DNA of 7,637 bases, taken from Rs1 sp034111875. GTDB lineage: Bacteria; Pseudomonadota; Gammaproteobacteria; Pseudomonadales; Balneatricaceae. The translations under genes and the position numbers were made by a program. The stretch covers positions 1 to 7,637 of the forward strand of contig JAWUWK010000060.1 in the NCBI GenBank assembly GCA_034111875.1. The letters run 5' to 3'. The stretch's first letter is position 1. Each line of letters begins with the position of its first letter. Below, piece by piece: positions 1 through 6,532 of this stretch. A model generated the notes under the pieces. It saw nothing but the letters and a program-made list of their open reading frames with translations. It was not told the DNA's origin and searched no databases.

Positions 1-109
1 GCTGACAATCCTCAGGCGTCAAGGCTAAGTTGTGCTCTTTAGCTTCACTCACGCGTTGAATGAGTGAAGCTAGCTCTCGCGTGTCTATGTCAGAATATTG
101 GGTTTTCAA
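1..109 (-). CDS. tnpC: IS66 transposase TnpC, N-terminal fragment (cut by window edge)
   Basis: TnpC is the DDE transposase of IS66 elements. The visible 36 codons read KTQYSDIDTRELASLI at the start and end in LALTPEDCQ. This matches the N-terminal pattern of IS66 transposases, where a short helix is followed by an 'ALSPEDxQLL'-type segment that leads into a leucine-zipper region. The catalytic domain lies outside the window. No ATG is available in this frame after an upstream stop. The best start is TTG at 109-107, with GGAG at 121-118 eight bases upstream. A 24-codon ORF that begins at the tnpB stop ends on this TTG (TTGA overlap), so translation is probably coupled to tnpB. Confidence 0.7.
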   Translation of the reverse strand, partial: MKTQYSDIDTRELASLIQRVSEAKEHNLALTPEDCQ

Positions 110-180
110 AGGGACCGCTCCGGTAAAAGATGCGCTGAGGATATCTCGCGAAATCTATACAGTAACCCTTTAAAGTTCAT
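106..180 (-). CDS. 24-codon bridging ORF between tnpB and tnpC
   Basis: An ATG at 180-178 overlaps the tnpB stop by one base (TGATG). The frame stays open for 24 codons and stops with TGA at 108-106, which overlaps the proposed TTG start of tnpC (TTGA). The peptide (MNFKGLLYRF...) resembles nothing I recognise. Its geometry suggests a coupling ORF that carries terminating ribosomes from tnpB to tnpC across a 70-base gap, not a functional protein. This is inference from overlaps alone, and chance is possible for such a short frame. Confidence 0.3.
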   Translation of the reverse strand: MNFKGLLYRFREISSAHLLPERSL

Positions 181-515
181 CACAAGTCCTGAGTTGTTTT
201 GACGTGTGTGTAACTTTCACCACTTAGCAACACTCGAAGTTCAATAGCCGCTAAGGCATTGATAACACCTGTTGTTGGCCACCCAGAAAATTTACCTTTG
301 GATAAACGTTTTGTCATTAACCAAAACCCAGAGCCATCATAAGTTAGCGCTCTGATCATGGTTTTACTGCGATTGATAAACACAAACAAGGTACCGCAAC
401 TCGGATCATGTTTGAGTTGTATTCGACAGATCGCTGCGAGACCATCGATACCACAACGAAAATCAGCGGGGGTACTAGCCAACAGAATTTTAGTTTGTGC
501 GGTGAGCTGGATTAT
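180..515 (-). CDS. tnpB: IS66 accessory protein TnpB (IS66 Orf2-like)
   Basis: TnpB is required together with TnpA and TnpC for IS66 transposition; its biochemical role is not settled. The family signature is clear: an N-terminal ADFRCGIDGLAAICR segment, then GTLFVFINRS, then YDGSGFWLMTKRLSKGKF followed by WP. The first conventional start, TTG at 482-480, gives 100 residues. It has no ribosome binding site and would cut off the conserved IQLTAQTKILLAS lead-in. The frame is open up to a stop just upstream, and AGGA at 528-525 lies nine bases before ATA at 515-513 and twelve before ATC at 512-510. I therefore place the start at this ATA/ATC pair (111 residues, near the family's usual length of about 115). 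It overlaps the tnpA stop as ATAA. Which of the two rare start codons is used cannot be decided by eye. Confidence 0.8.
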   Translation of the reverse strand: MIQLTAQTKILLASTPADFRCGIDGLAAICRIQLKHDPSCGTLFVFINRSKTMIRALTYDGSGFWLMTKRLSKGKFSGWPTTGVINALAAIELRVLLSGESYTHVKTTQDL

Positions 516-742
516 GGCTTAATTTCCTGAATGATGGTGCTGATCAATGTCAATGGAATAGCGCCACTGAGCACAATTTTAGTTCCATTAGCAAAAGATA
601 AATCGATATTTAGAGTATCTATAGCGGGTGGGTTCGGACAAGGTAAGGGGACGAATTCTGGGCGTCTATTTTTAGAAGAAAGCAGCGTACGCCACTGATC
701 GAAAGCGGTGGCGGTGTTAGAAAGCTGGTCTGGATCAGTCAT
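512..742 (-). CDS. tnpA: IS66 accessory protein TnpA-like, short form (76 aa)
   Basis: This is the first gene of the IS66 operon. It starts at ATG with GAGG seven bases upstream, inside the string aatgaggacgtaac. The C-terminal half, IDLSFANGTKIVLSGAIPL followed by a hydrophobic helix, matches the end of IS66 TnpA (Orf1) proteins. The usual N-terminal helix-turn-helix (WRxxLxxWxxSGLSxAxFCR type) is not recognisable. Instead there is FDQWRTLLSSKNRRPEFVPLP, a proline-rich linker. No HTH-coding frame is apparent immediately upstream, so the short form seems native and not frameshifted. It may be a divergent subfamily. The stop overlaps the likely tnpB start, which implies coupled translation. 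Confidence 0.7.
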   Translation of the reverse strand: MTDPDQLSNTATAFDQWRTLLSSKNRRPEFVPLPCPNPPAIDTLNIDLSFANGTKIVLSGAIPLTLISTIIQEIKP

Positions 743-824
743 GTTACGTCCTCATTAATTAGTCGCAACCATTAAATCGGATTAAAAAAATAAAGTTGAG
801 CTAAGCTCACATTTGATTGACGCA

Positions 825-842
825 TTGGCTTTTTAAAGCCAA
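825..842. repeat. 18-bp perfect inverted repeat
   Basis: TTGGCTTT and AAAGCCAA are exact reverse complements separated by TT. No U-run follows on either strand, so it does not look like an intrinsic terminator. It could be a protein-binding site or part of the chromosome-IS66 junction. Its function is unknown. Confidence 0.5.
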
Positions 843-851
843 AATATTCGC

Positions 852-938
852 TGGGATACTGATAGTCATGTATATGTTGCTTATAAAGTTGTGAGAAGCT
901 TTATATTTCAACAGATTATATGATTATCAGCTATCCTA
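852..938 (+). repeat. 87-nt imperfect hairpin, possible structured RNA or MITE-like element
   Basis: The two halves pair over nearly their full length. Pairings are 852-858 with 932-938, 859-864 with 925-930, 865-872 with 917-924, 875-879 with 909-913, and 882-888 with 899-905. Together they make 33 pairs with a 10-nt loop at 889-898, one bulge (931) and two small internal loops. Three pairs (853/937, 865/924, 870/919) are G-U when read as plus-strand RNA and would be A-C mismatches on the other strand. This mildly favours a plus-strand transcript. It is not followed by a U-run. I do not recognise it as a known RNA family. Confidence 0.55.
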
Positions 939-969
939 ACCGTAGAAGAGCCAAAAAATCCCATAATAC

Positions 970-998
970 TTGTGTACAGTAAAATTAAATAATAATAC
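970..998 (+). promoter_or_regulatory. Possible sigma-70 promoter for the GGDEF-EAL gene
   Basis: TTGTGT (970-975) and TAATAC (993-998) are separated by 17 bases, about 60 bases upstream of the start codon. The hexamer matches are modest and the surroundings are very AT-rich, so this is only a candidate. It lies downstream of the long hairpin, so the hairpin would not be in this transcript. Confidence 0.25.
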
Positions 999-1058
999 GT
1001 ATAACAACCTAAACCAAACTTAGTAACGTCACTTTTTATAAATCGGAAGTATAAACAC

Positions 1059-3584
1059 ATGCTATTGTCTCGGTTATCTATTAACTTAAAACTACTACTT
1101 CTGTGTGCAGTTCCACTATTGCTGCTGATTATATTTTTATCGCGCGAAGGAAATAATTTATACGAGATACAAAAAAACAGCTACCAAACAAAAGTTATTG
1201 TTGAATTTGGTCTTCAGCTAGATAATATCGCGCATAATCATGCCATTGAAAGAGGCTTGACGGCAGGCTTTTTAGGAAGCGCAGGCACTTACGGAAAGGA
1301 TAAATTATTTAAACAACGTGAAAAATCTGATCGAGCTGTGGACGACCTAAACACTTTTATCGAAACCCACCAAAGCGATTTGAAATATATAAATGCCGAG
1401 GCCAATGCCGATAGCCTCATAGACTTACTCAAACAAAAACCGATTGTTCGGAATAAGGTTGACCAACTAACTAACGACTACACTGCTTTTAATTATTACA
1501 CATCAGTTAATAAAACAGCTATTGATAAAATTGATTTATTAACGACATTTATTGAAGATCAAACTCTCGATACAATTGACATGCTATCCACCTTTAATGA
1601 AGATAACACTCTGCGGGGTGAGCTTCTCAGCCTGGTTGAAATGATATGGCTAAAAGAGCGTGCAGGTCAAAGTCGTGGAGCCCTTAATGAGGTATTTTCA
1701 AAAGGGGCTTCATCTGTTCATGTCTACACTAGTATTTTTACGTTCACTAAAGATTTTTCTAGCACCTTAGAAAAACTGATCAATAATCGAAGATTTCACG
1801 CTAAACCAACTCTAATTGAATTGTCTAGAAAATCGTTTTTCAATGAAATTGATTTAATTCAAAACAATTTTTTAAAACAATCAGATCGGCTCAATAACAT
1901 ACAGGGGCCGACATCGGAACAATGGTTTACTCTCGCTACGCAGCGAATTGATGCGATCAACTCAATTATTAGTGAGCAGACTTCATACACCCTTAACGAA
2001 GCCTTACAAATTCACGCTCAAAGTCAACGCTATTTAATGCTTGGTGGCATTATGATGTTAGCTTTAATATCAGCTCTTATCTTCCTCTCGTATTATATTG
2101 CACGAAACATTTCTTCACGTATTAAAAATATTGATATGCTTCTCACGCGCAGCATAAACGATAATGATTTATCGGTTAAAATGGATATCCATGGCAACGA
2201 TGAAGTCACACATATTGCCAAAGGCATAAATAGTTATATTAGCTGGCTTAAAGATGTTGTTGGCAACATTAAAGCAACTTCCTTAGAGCACGAATATTCA
2301 GCTAGCCATGACGGGCTCACTAAGATTGCTAATCGAAACCTCTTTATTAGTCGCTTAACACTACTGATAGACCAGCTTTATCGCCATGATAGACATCATG
2401 CCCTTATGTATATTGATCTCGATTTCTTTAAAAAAATTAACGATCAATATGGTCATGCTATTGGAGATCAGGTATTAAAAATATTCGCTGATAGATTAGT
2501 CGCTCAAATACGTAAATTCGATACTGCTGCACGTCTTGGCGGTGATGAATTTGCTGTTATTTTAGAAGAGATTACATCTGACCAAGCACAGTTGGTTGCT
2601 AAAAAAATACTTAAAGAAATGCAAAAACCATTAGTGATTGACGGCACGAAAATCAATATTACCATTTCTATAGGTATTACATTTTTTTCTAAAGATGAAT
2701 CACAAGACCCAACTGCATTATTAAATCAGGCAGATCACGCATTGTATGATGCAAAAAAATCTGGCCGCAAACAATATCGTTGTTTTGATAAAGCACTAAA
2801 GAAACAATTCGAGGAAAACGCACGGTTAGAAAGTGATTTAGAGGTAGCAATTGCAAATGAAGAGATTAGCCCTCATTTTCAGCCACAGTATTGCTTGAGC
2901 ACGCAAAGAATTGTTGGTTTAGAAGCTTTGGCTAGATGGCATCATCCCCAAAAAGGGTTTGTTCCGCCAGATAAGTTTATTCCATTAGCTGAAAAGTTAT
3001 CGTTAATAAGCTTGCTGACTACATCTATAATGAGACAGTCGTGTACAAGCTTATTATCTTTTATGGATATTAAGCCTAACCTAAAAATAGCTATTAATAT
3101 TTCTGGCAGCGAGTGTTCAAATCTGCATATATATCATTTGACTCAACTTCTAATTGAAGAAAACAAAATAAGGCCAGAACAAATTGAATTAGAAATCACT
3201 GAATCGGTTTTAGTAGATCATCCCGAATCATCGATTGGGATATTAACAGCGCTCCATGACTCAGGTGTTAGTATTGCCATTGATGATTTTGGAACAGGGT
3301 ATTCATCACTTAGTTATTTAACTTCGTTGCCTATTGATATTTTAAAAATAGACATGAGCTTTGTACAGGGAATTGGAGTCGATCCGCAACAAGAAATTAT
3401 CATTAAAATCATTATCGATTTAGCAAAACAATTATCATTAAAGGTAATTGCTGAGGGTATTGAAACACAAGAGCAAGAAGATTTTTTAGTTGAAAATGGC
3501 TGCGATTACGGCCAAGGTTATTTTTATTCAAAGCCGTGTTCAGCCCAAGACATCAAGAAACTCCTTGAGCTAGATCACCGATAA
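1059..3584 (+). CDS. Membrane-bound GGDEF-EAL cyclic-di-GMP enzyme with NIT-like sensor domain
   Basis: This 841-residue protein is predicted to make and/or degrade cyclic-di-GMP at the inner membrane. A short cytoplasmic start is followed by membrane segment 1 (about 11-27). A periplasmic region (about 30-325) has the hallmark IERGLTAGFLGS (63-74) and a second KERAGQSRGALNEVFSKG block (199-216), both typical of nitrate/nitrite-sensing (NIT) domains. Membrane segment 2 is at about 327-348, then a HAMP-like linker. The GGDEF domain covers about 410-575, with intact GGDEF (494-498) and inhibitory site RKFD (485-488) exactly five residues before it. The EAL domain covers about 590-835 and keeps E622 of EAL, N680, E712, D742/D743 of DDFGTGYS, K763, E799, E802 and Q819. 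Both activities are therefore possible; the balance cannot be read from sequence. The ATG has GGAAG at 1045-1049, nine bases upstream. Its last codons abut the truncated IS3 element, so a few native C-terminal residues may have been replaced. Confidence 0.93.
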   Translation: MLLSRLSINLKLLLLCAVPLLLLIIFLSREGNNLYEIQKNSYQTKVIVEFGLQLDNIAHNHAIERGLTAGFLGSAGTYGKDKLFKQREKSDRAVDDLNTFIETHQSDLKYINAEANADSLIDLLKQKPIVRNKVDQLTNDYTAFNYYTSVNKTAIDKIDLLTTFIEDQTLDTIDMLSTFNEDNTLRGELLSLVEMIWLKERAGQSRGALNEVFSKGASSVHVYTSIFTFTKDFSSTLEKLINNRRFHAKPTLIELSRKSFFNEIDLIQNNFLKQSDRLNNIQGPTSEQWFTLATQRIDAINSIISEQTSYTLNEALQIHAQSQRYLMLGGIMMLALISALIFLSYYIARNISSRIKNIDMLLTRSINDNDLSVKMDIHGNDEVTHIAKGINSYISWLKDVVGNIKATSLEHEYSASHDGLTKIANRNLFISRLTLLIDQLYRHDRHHALMYIDLDFFKKINDQYGHAIGDQVLKIFADRLVAQIRKFDTAARLGGDEFAVILEEITSDQAQLVAKKILKEMQKPLVIDGTKINITISIGITFFSKDESQDPTALLNQADHALYDAKKSGRKQYRCFDKALKKQFEENARLESDLEVAIANEEISPHFQPQYCLSTQRIVGLEALARWHHPQKGFVPPDKFIPLAEKLSLISLLTTSIMRQSCTSLLSFMDIKPNLKIAINISGSECSNLHIYHLTQLLIEENKIRPEQIELEITESVLVDHPESSIGILTALHDSGVSIAIDDFGTGYSSLSYLTSLPIDILKIDMSFVQGIGVDPQQEIIIKIIIDLAKQLSLKVIAEGIETQEQEDFLVENGCDYGQGYFYSKPCSAQDIKKLLELDHR

Positions 3585-3585
3585 A

Positions 3586-3711
3586 GCTGAAATCAAATTA
3601 CTGAAAAAGGATTTGAGGTTTGAAGAAAAAGCATTGGCAGAAACGGCGGCCTTATTGGTGTTGCGAAAAAAGCTCAAGGCCTTTTACGGGGAAGAACCAG
3701 AGGACGACTAA
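3586..3711 (+). pseudogene. IS3-family transposase OrfA, C-terminal remnant
   Basis: The frame reads AEIKLLKKDLRFEEKALAET, continues AALLVLRKKLKAFYGEE and ends at TAA 3709-3711. This is the leucine-zipper-like tail found at the end of many IS3-family OrfA proteins ('RxKEKALAEAAALLVLxKKL'). An in-frame stop at 3571-3573 and the lack of a start codon show that the N-terminal helix-turn-helix part has been deleted. The break lies directly after the c-di-GMP gene. Confidence 0.75.
3666..3672 (+). promoter_or_regulatory. Programmed -1 frameshift slippery heptamer A_AAA_AAG
   Basis: Six A residues followed by G lie in the exact register A_AAA_AAG relative to the orfA frame (codons CGA AAA AAG). 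This is the classic bacterial -1 slippery heptamer used by IS3 elements. A slip here changes the reading from LRKKLKAF to LRKKAQGL. That frame is open all the way into orfB and would produce the OrfAB fusion transposase. A weak 5-bp stem (GAGGA 3700-3704 with TCCTC 3713-3717) lies downstream, rather far for a stimulatory structure. Confidence 0.65.
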
Positions 3712-3758
3712 CTCCTCCTGATGAAAGGCTAACACTGGTTACATTCATTAAAGAGGCG

Positions 3759-4646
3759 ATGATAGATGGATGTCGTCTTAATAACGCTTGTCTTGAGACT
3801 CAGATCAGTTTGAGAACATATCGACGTTGGTTGTGCGGTAACGAAATCACCATGGATAGACGCCCTGAAGCCAAAAGGCCTACGCCGCTTAATAAGTTAC
3901 GTGAAGAAGAGCGCCAGACTATCATATCGACTTGTAATGAGCCTGAATATGCTAATTTGCCGCCCTCACAAATCGTGCCTATTTTACTGGATCAGGGTAT
4001 CTACCATGGTTCGGAATCGAGCTATTACAGGATCTTAAAAGAGGCTAAACAGCTACATCACCGTGGTCGCAGCCATGCACCGAAAAATGTAGCGAGGCCA
4101 ACGAGTTATACGGCGCATAAGGCAAACGAAGTGTGGTCATGGGATATCACCTATTTGGCCTCGACGATAAAAGGACAATTTTATTACCTGTATCTATTTG
4201 AAGATATTTTTAGCAGAAAGATTGTCGGTTATGAGGTGTATAACCAAGAGTGTGGGGAATTAGCAGGTAACTTAGTGCAACGGTGTATGCTAAGAGAGCA
4301 GTGTCTTAATATGCCATTGGTACTGCATTCAGACAACGGTGCTCCAATGAAAGCACAAACAATGAAGGCTAAAATGGAAGAGCTTGGCGTCCAATCATCC
4401 TATAGCAGACCAAGAGTAAGCGACGACAACCCTTATTCAGAAGCACTGTTTAGAACATTGAAATATCGTCCAGAGTGGCCATCATCGGGCTTTGTCAGCC
4501 TTGAAGCCGCTAGAGATTGGGTACAAAACTTTGTTGACTGGTATAACAACAAACATAGGCATAGCAAGATAAACTTTGTTACCCCAGCACAGCGCCATCG
4601 GGGTGAAGATAAGGTTATTTTAGAAAAGAGAGAATTAGTACTGTAA
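3759..4646 (+). CDS. IS3-family transposase OrfB (DDE integrase core)
   Basis: OrfB carries the catalytic rve-type core that, fused to OrfA, cuts and joins IS ends. The DD(35)E triad is intact: D129 in WSWDITYL, D192 in LHSDNGAPM and E228 in DDNPYSEALFRTLKY, with exactly 35 residues between the last two. A helical region before it (about 10-60, with SLRTYRRW) corresponds to the usual HTH-like N-terminus of OrfB. The C-terminal WYNNKHRHSKINFVTPAQRH is also standard. The ATG at 3759 is only the first conventional start. GAGG sits two bases before it, which is too close, and the frame is open much further upstream, as expected for a protein normally made by frameshifting from orfA. Since orfA is truncated, little functional transposase is expected. 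The subgroup is not assigned. Confidence 0.88.
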   Translation: MIDGCRLNNACLETQISLRTYRRWLCGNEITMDRRPEAKRPTPLNKLREEERQTIISTCNEPEYANLPPSQIVPILLDQGIYHGSESSYYRILKEAKQLHHRGRSHAPKNVARPTSYTAHKANEVWSWDITYLASTIKGQFYYLYLFEDIFSRKIVGYEVYNQECGELAGNLVQRCMLREQCLNMPLVLHSDNGAPMKAQTMKAKMEELGVQSSYSRPRVSDDNPYSEALFRTLKYRPEWPSSGFVSLEAARDWVQNFVDWYNNKHRHSKINFVTPAQRHRGEDKVILEKRELVL

Positions 4647-4782
4647 AGAAAAAGAGCGGAGGAACCATTACGCTGGTCAGGAGATGTCAGAAACTGTCGA
4701 CAGGCTGGCCCCGTATCATTGAATCCTGAGAAAGAAAGCATAAATAGTGAACAGGAATGTGTAGCTTAATAAAATTTGGGTA

Positions 4783-5136
4783 AAGAGTGCCAACTATCTT
4801 GAAAAACACCGGCTTCTTAGGGCTAACAACATTCCAGCGGGTTTATGTTATCAGCGTCTAGCTATGACAAACAATTCAAAATTTTGTTTACACGGCTTAA
4901 ATGCGGTATATCTTGAAAAATTCGGCTGGTATCGCATTGATGCAAGAGGGAATAAGGAAAACGTTTCCGCTACTTTTTGCCCCCCAATAGAAAAGTTAGC
5001 CTATTCTATTTCTTTGGAGGGCGAGGCTGATTTGCCTGAGATTTGGACAGAACCGTTGCCTGTCGTTATATCTGCTCTAAGGAAAAACAAAGATTATCTT
5101 ACACTTTCTCACAACCTGCCAGATATTGAGATTTAA
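4783..5136 (+). pseudogene. Transglutaminase-like cysteine protease, C-terminal remnant
   Basis: Similarity begins well before the first ATG (4864). The same frame reads KSANYLEKHRLLRANNIPAG from 4783 and continues LCYQRLAMTNNSKFC. It then gives HGLNAVYLEKFGWYRIDARGN, and ends with a segment containing ADLPEIWTEPLPVVISALR. This order (xxKSxxxxxLLRAxxIPAGxCYQRL, then HGLxAVYL, then YRxDARGN) is the second half of bacterial transglutaminase-like proteins. The catalytic His and Asp segments are present, but the catalytic Cys segment, expected just before KS (as in C-H-A-K-S), is missing. An in-frame TAG lies at 4762-4764. I read it as a gene broken at or near the IS3 right end. A protein from ATG 4864 (90 aa) could still be made but would be inactive. 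Confidence 0.75.
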
Positions 5137-5148
5137 GCAAGAAACAGC

Positions 5149-5184
5149 AACTTTACACAAAATAGTTAAAGTGTGTAAAGTTTT
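5149..5184 (+). terminator. Possible bidirectional terminator between transglutaminase remnant and umuC
   Basis: An exact 11-bp inverted repeat, AACTTTACACA (5149-5159) and TGTGTAAAGTT (5172-5182), has a 12-base spacer. It ends in TTTT on the plus strand, with a second T-run at 5191-5196. The stem is AT-rich, so it would be weak as an intrinsic terminator. It sits between convergent genes, where a terminator is expected. An operator role is the alternative. Confidence 0.4.
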
Positions 5185-5260
5185 AGTCAATTTTTTGGCT
5201 CATTAATGGATGTTAAAAATGGCTCATTTATCTGTGCTATTCACTTTTAGATATAACCGA

Positions 5261-6532
5261 TTAAATGCAATACAAACGCGGTAGATCACTCCACCGTGTC
5301 GTGTATTGAGGCGATAAGAACTCTCGCCGCATTGCAAATTTATGCTCTATCCCTCGGCCGGCTAAATGCACCGTACTGCGCCCATACTTTTGATTAATTG
5401 TATCCATAATACCCATCAATTCTGGGCTATCTTCGGATTGCGAGAACATATCATGTTGATAACTATCAGCATCACACAGGTCTAATAAGCCAATACCACA
5501 GCGGTAAAACTGTACCCCCTTTTTATAGATCGCGTCTACCGCTTGACTAGCGGCGGCCATGATTAAACGTCTATCAGATGTAGGTACTGCAAAATGATGA
5601 AACACCGACTTTCGGTAGTAGCCTACTGGATCGTGGGGTGAGCTAGTCGCAAAGATTGAAACAGAATTGGCGAGACTGGTTTGCTTGCGCAGTTTAGTGG
5701 CGGCAATTTCTACATGAGAAGCCAAGGCGTAGCGTAGCTGGTTGATCTCGGTAATGCGTTGGCCGAAACTACGAGTGCTGTAAATTTCCTTTTTAGGCGC
5801 TCTCACTTCATCCCAATTCAACATCACTTTGCCATTCAATTCATGAACCGTACTTTCAACCAATACTGAAAATTCTTTTTTCATTAGCCCAGGGGGTTGA
5901 CTGGCTAATTGTAAAGCGGTGGTAATATCTAGATCGTTGAGCCTCGCACCGATTCTTTTGCCGATGCCCCAAACGTCTGTTACTTCCATATTTGATAATA
6001 TGTGTTTTCGGGTTAATTCGTTATCAATTACAGCTACCCCGTTATAGCCGTCAATGCGCTTGCTTGCATGATTAGCGGCTTTTGCGAGTGTCGGGGTTTC
6101 TCCCATGCCTACACCAATGGGTAAGCGGGTTTCACGCCAAACAGTACGCCTTATGTCTGTTGCGTGTTGTTGCCAACCTTCGGGCGGTGTATAAGGTGAG
6201 TTCTTGCCATAAAAAAGAAAGCATTCATCGATGCTATAGATGTGTGAGTGAGGAGCAAATCTGGCGCAGGTTTCCATCAATCGACTGCTTAATTCTGCAT
6301 ACAATTCATAGTTGCTTGAGCGGACGACCGCACCGGCTTTTTCAAGATCATCTTTAACTTGAAAATAAGGTACAAATTTTTTACCTACGCCCATTTTTTT
6401 TGCAATACCACAAGCAGCACAAATACAGCCGTCATTGTTGGTCAGTACGACGACAGGCCGTTGTCTTATACTCGGATCAAATACTTTTTCACAGCTCGCA
6501 TACATCGAATTAACATCACAGAGTGCGTACAT
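5261..6532 (-). CDS. umuC: DNA polymerase V catalytic subunit UmuC
   Basis: UmuC is a Y-family translesion polymerase that copies damaged DNA in the SOS response once bound to cleaved UmuD and RecA. The 423 residues match the usual 422 of the Escherichia coli protein. Catalytic residues are intact: D6 in MYALCDVNSMYASCE, and D102/E103 in YSIDECF. Y11 is the steric-gate position. The helix-hairpin-helix part is VTDVWGIGKRIGARL (184-198). The little-finger domain follows, and QHDMF (359-363) fits the beta-clamp binding motif QxxLF at the place where E. coli has QLNLF. The end, LSPQYTTRWSDLPRL, is typical. The ATG overlaps the umuD stop by one base (TAATG), so the two genes form a coupled operon. 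Nothing suggests inactivation. Confidence 0.95.
   Translation of the reverse strand: MYALCDVNSMYASCEKVFDPSIRQRPVVVLTNNDGCICAACGIAKKMGVGKKFVPYFQVKDDLEKAGAVVRSSNYELYAELSSRLMETCARFAPHSHIYSIDECFLFYGKNSPYTPPEGWQQHATDIRRTVWRETRLPIGVGMGETPTLAKAANHASKRIDGYNGVAVIDNELTRKHILSNMEVTDVWGIGKRIGARLNDLDITTALQLASQPPGLMKKEFSVLVESTVHELNGKVMLNWDEVRAPKKEIYSTRSFGQRITEINQLRYALASHVEIAATKLRKQTSLANSVSIFATSSPHDPVGYYRKSVFHHFAVPTSDRRLIMAAASQAVDAIYKKGVQFYRCGIGLLDLCDADSYQHDMFSQSEDSPELMGIMDTINQKYGRSTVHLAGRGIEHKFAMRREFLSPQYTTRWSDLPRLYCI

Larger units (their letters stand above)
1..810 (-). mobile_element. IS66-family insertion sequence, partial (continues left of window)
   Basis: Three consecutive minus-strand genes in the order tnpA, tnpB, tnpC, with the sequence characters of IS66-family proteins, define the element. 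Only its promoter-proximal end is present; most of tnpC and the other terminus lie beyond position 1. The terminus on this side is uncertain. A candidate is the sequence reading GTGAGC inward on the minus strand from 810, which resembles the GTAAGC-type tips of IS66 elements and is followed by a T-rich stretch. This end was not confirmed by a matching inverted repeat, because the partner end is not visible, nor by a target duplication. IS66 elements normally make 8-bp duplications. Confidence 0.75.
743..1058. other. Intergenic region: IS66 outer end and c-di-GMP gene leader
   Basis: There is no ORF of note in these 316 bases. From left to right it holds the tnpA ribosome binding site, an A-rich tract, a 13-bp palindrome TGAGCTAAGCTCA (797-809) near the probable IS66 tip, an 18-bp palindrome TTGGCTTTTTAAAGCCAA (825-842), a long imperfect hairpin (852-938), and an AT-rich stretch with a possible promoter before the gene at 1059. 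Confidence 0.7.
3586..4764 (+). mobile_element. IS3-family insertion sequence, truncated at its left end
   Basis: The element contains the 3' part of orfA, a frameshift signal and a complete orfB, in the IS3 arrangement with orfB in the -1 frame. The left inverted repeat, promoter and N-terminal coding part of orfA are absent. Similarity begins within about ten bases of the GGDEF-EAL stop codon. The right boundary was not located. It must fall between the orfB stop (4646) and the transglutaminase remnant (about 4783), and 4764 is only a placeholder. Without a left end, this copy cannot move by itself. Confidence 0.7.

Noticed and set aside
825..842. Intrinsic terminator for IS66 or the upstream strand
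   Set aside because: The palindrome has a 2-base spacer and no T-run on either side, so it cannot act as a usual terminator.
4694..4703. CTGTCGACAG palindrome as a LexA site or IS3 terminal repeat
   Set aside because: Spacing does not fit the LexA consensus (CTGT-N8-ACAG), and without the left IS end no terminal-repeat match can be shown.
4433..4741. 102-codon minus-strand ORF over the end of IS3 orfB
   Set aside because: It lies antisense to the conserved DDE transposase, has no recognisable domain, and is explained as a shadow frame.
5197..5228. Direct repeat GGCTCATT at 5197-5204 and 5221-5228
   Set aside because: Only eight bases in AT-rich intergenic DNA with no flanking element; chance is sufficient.
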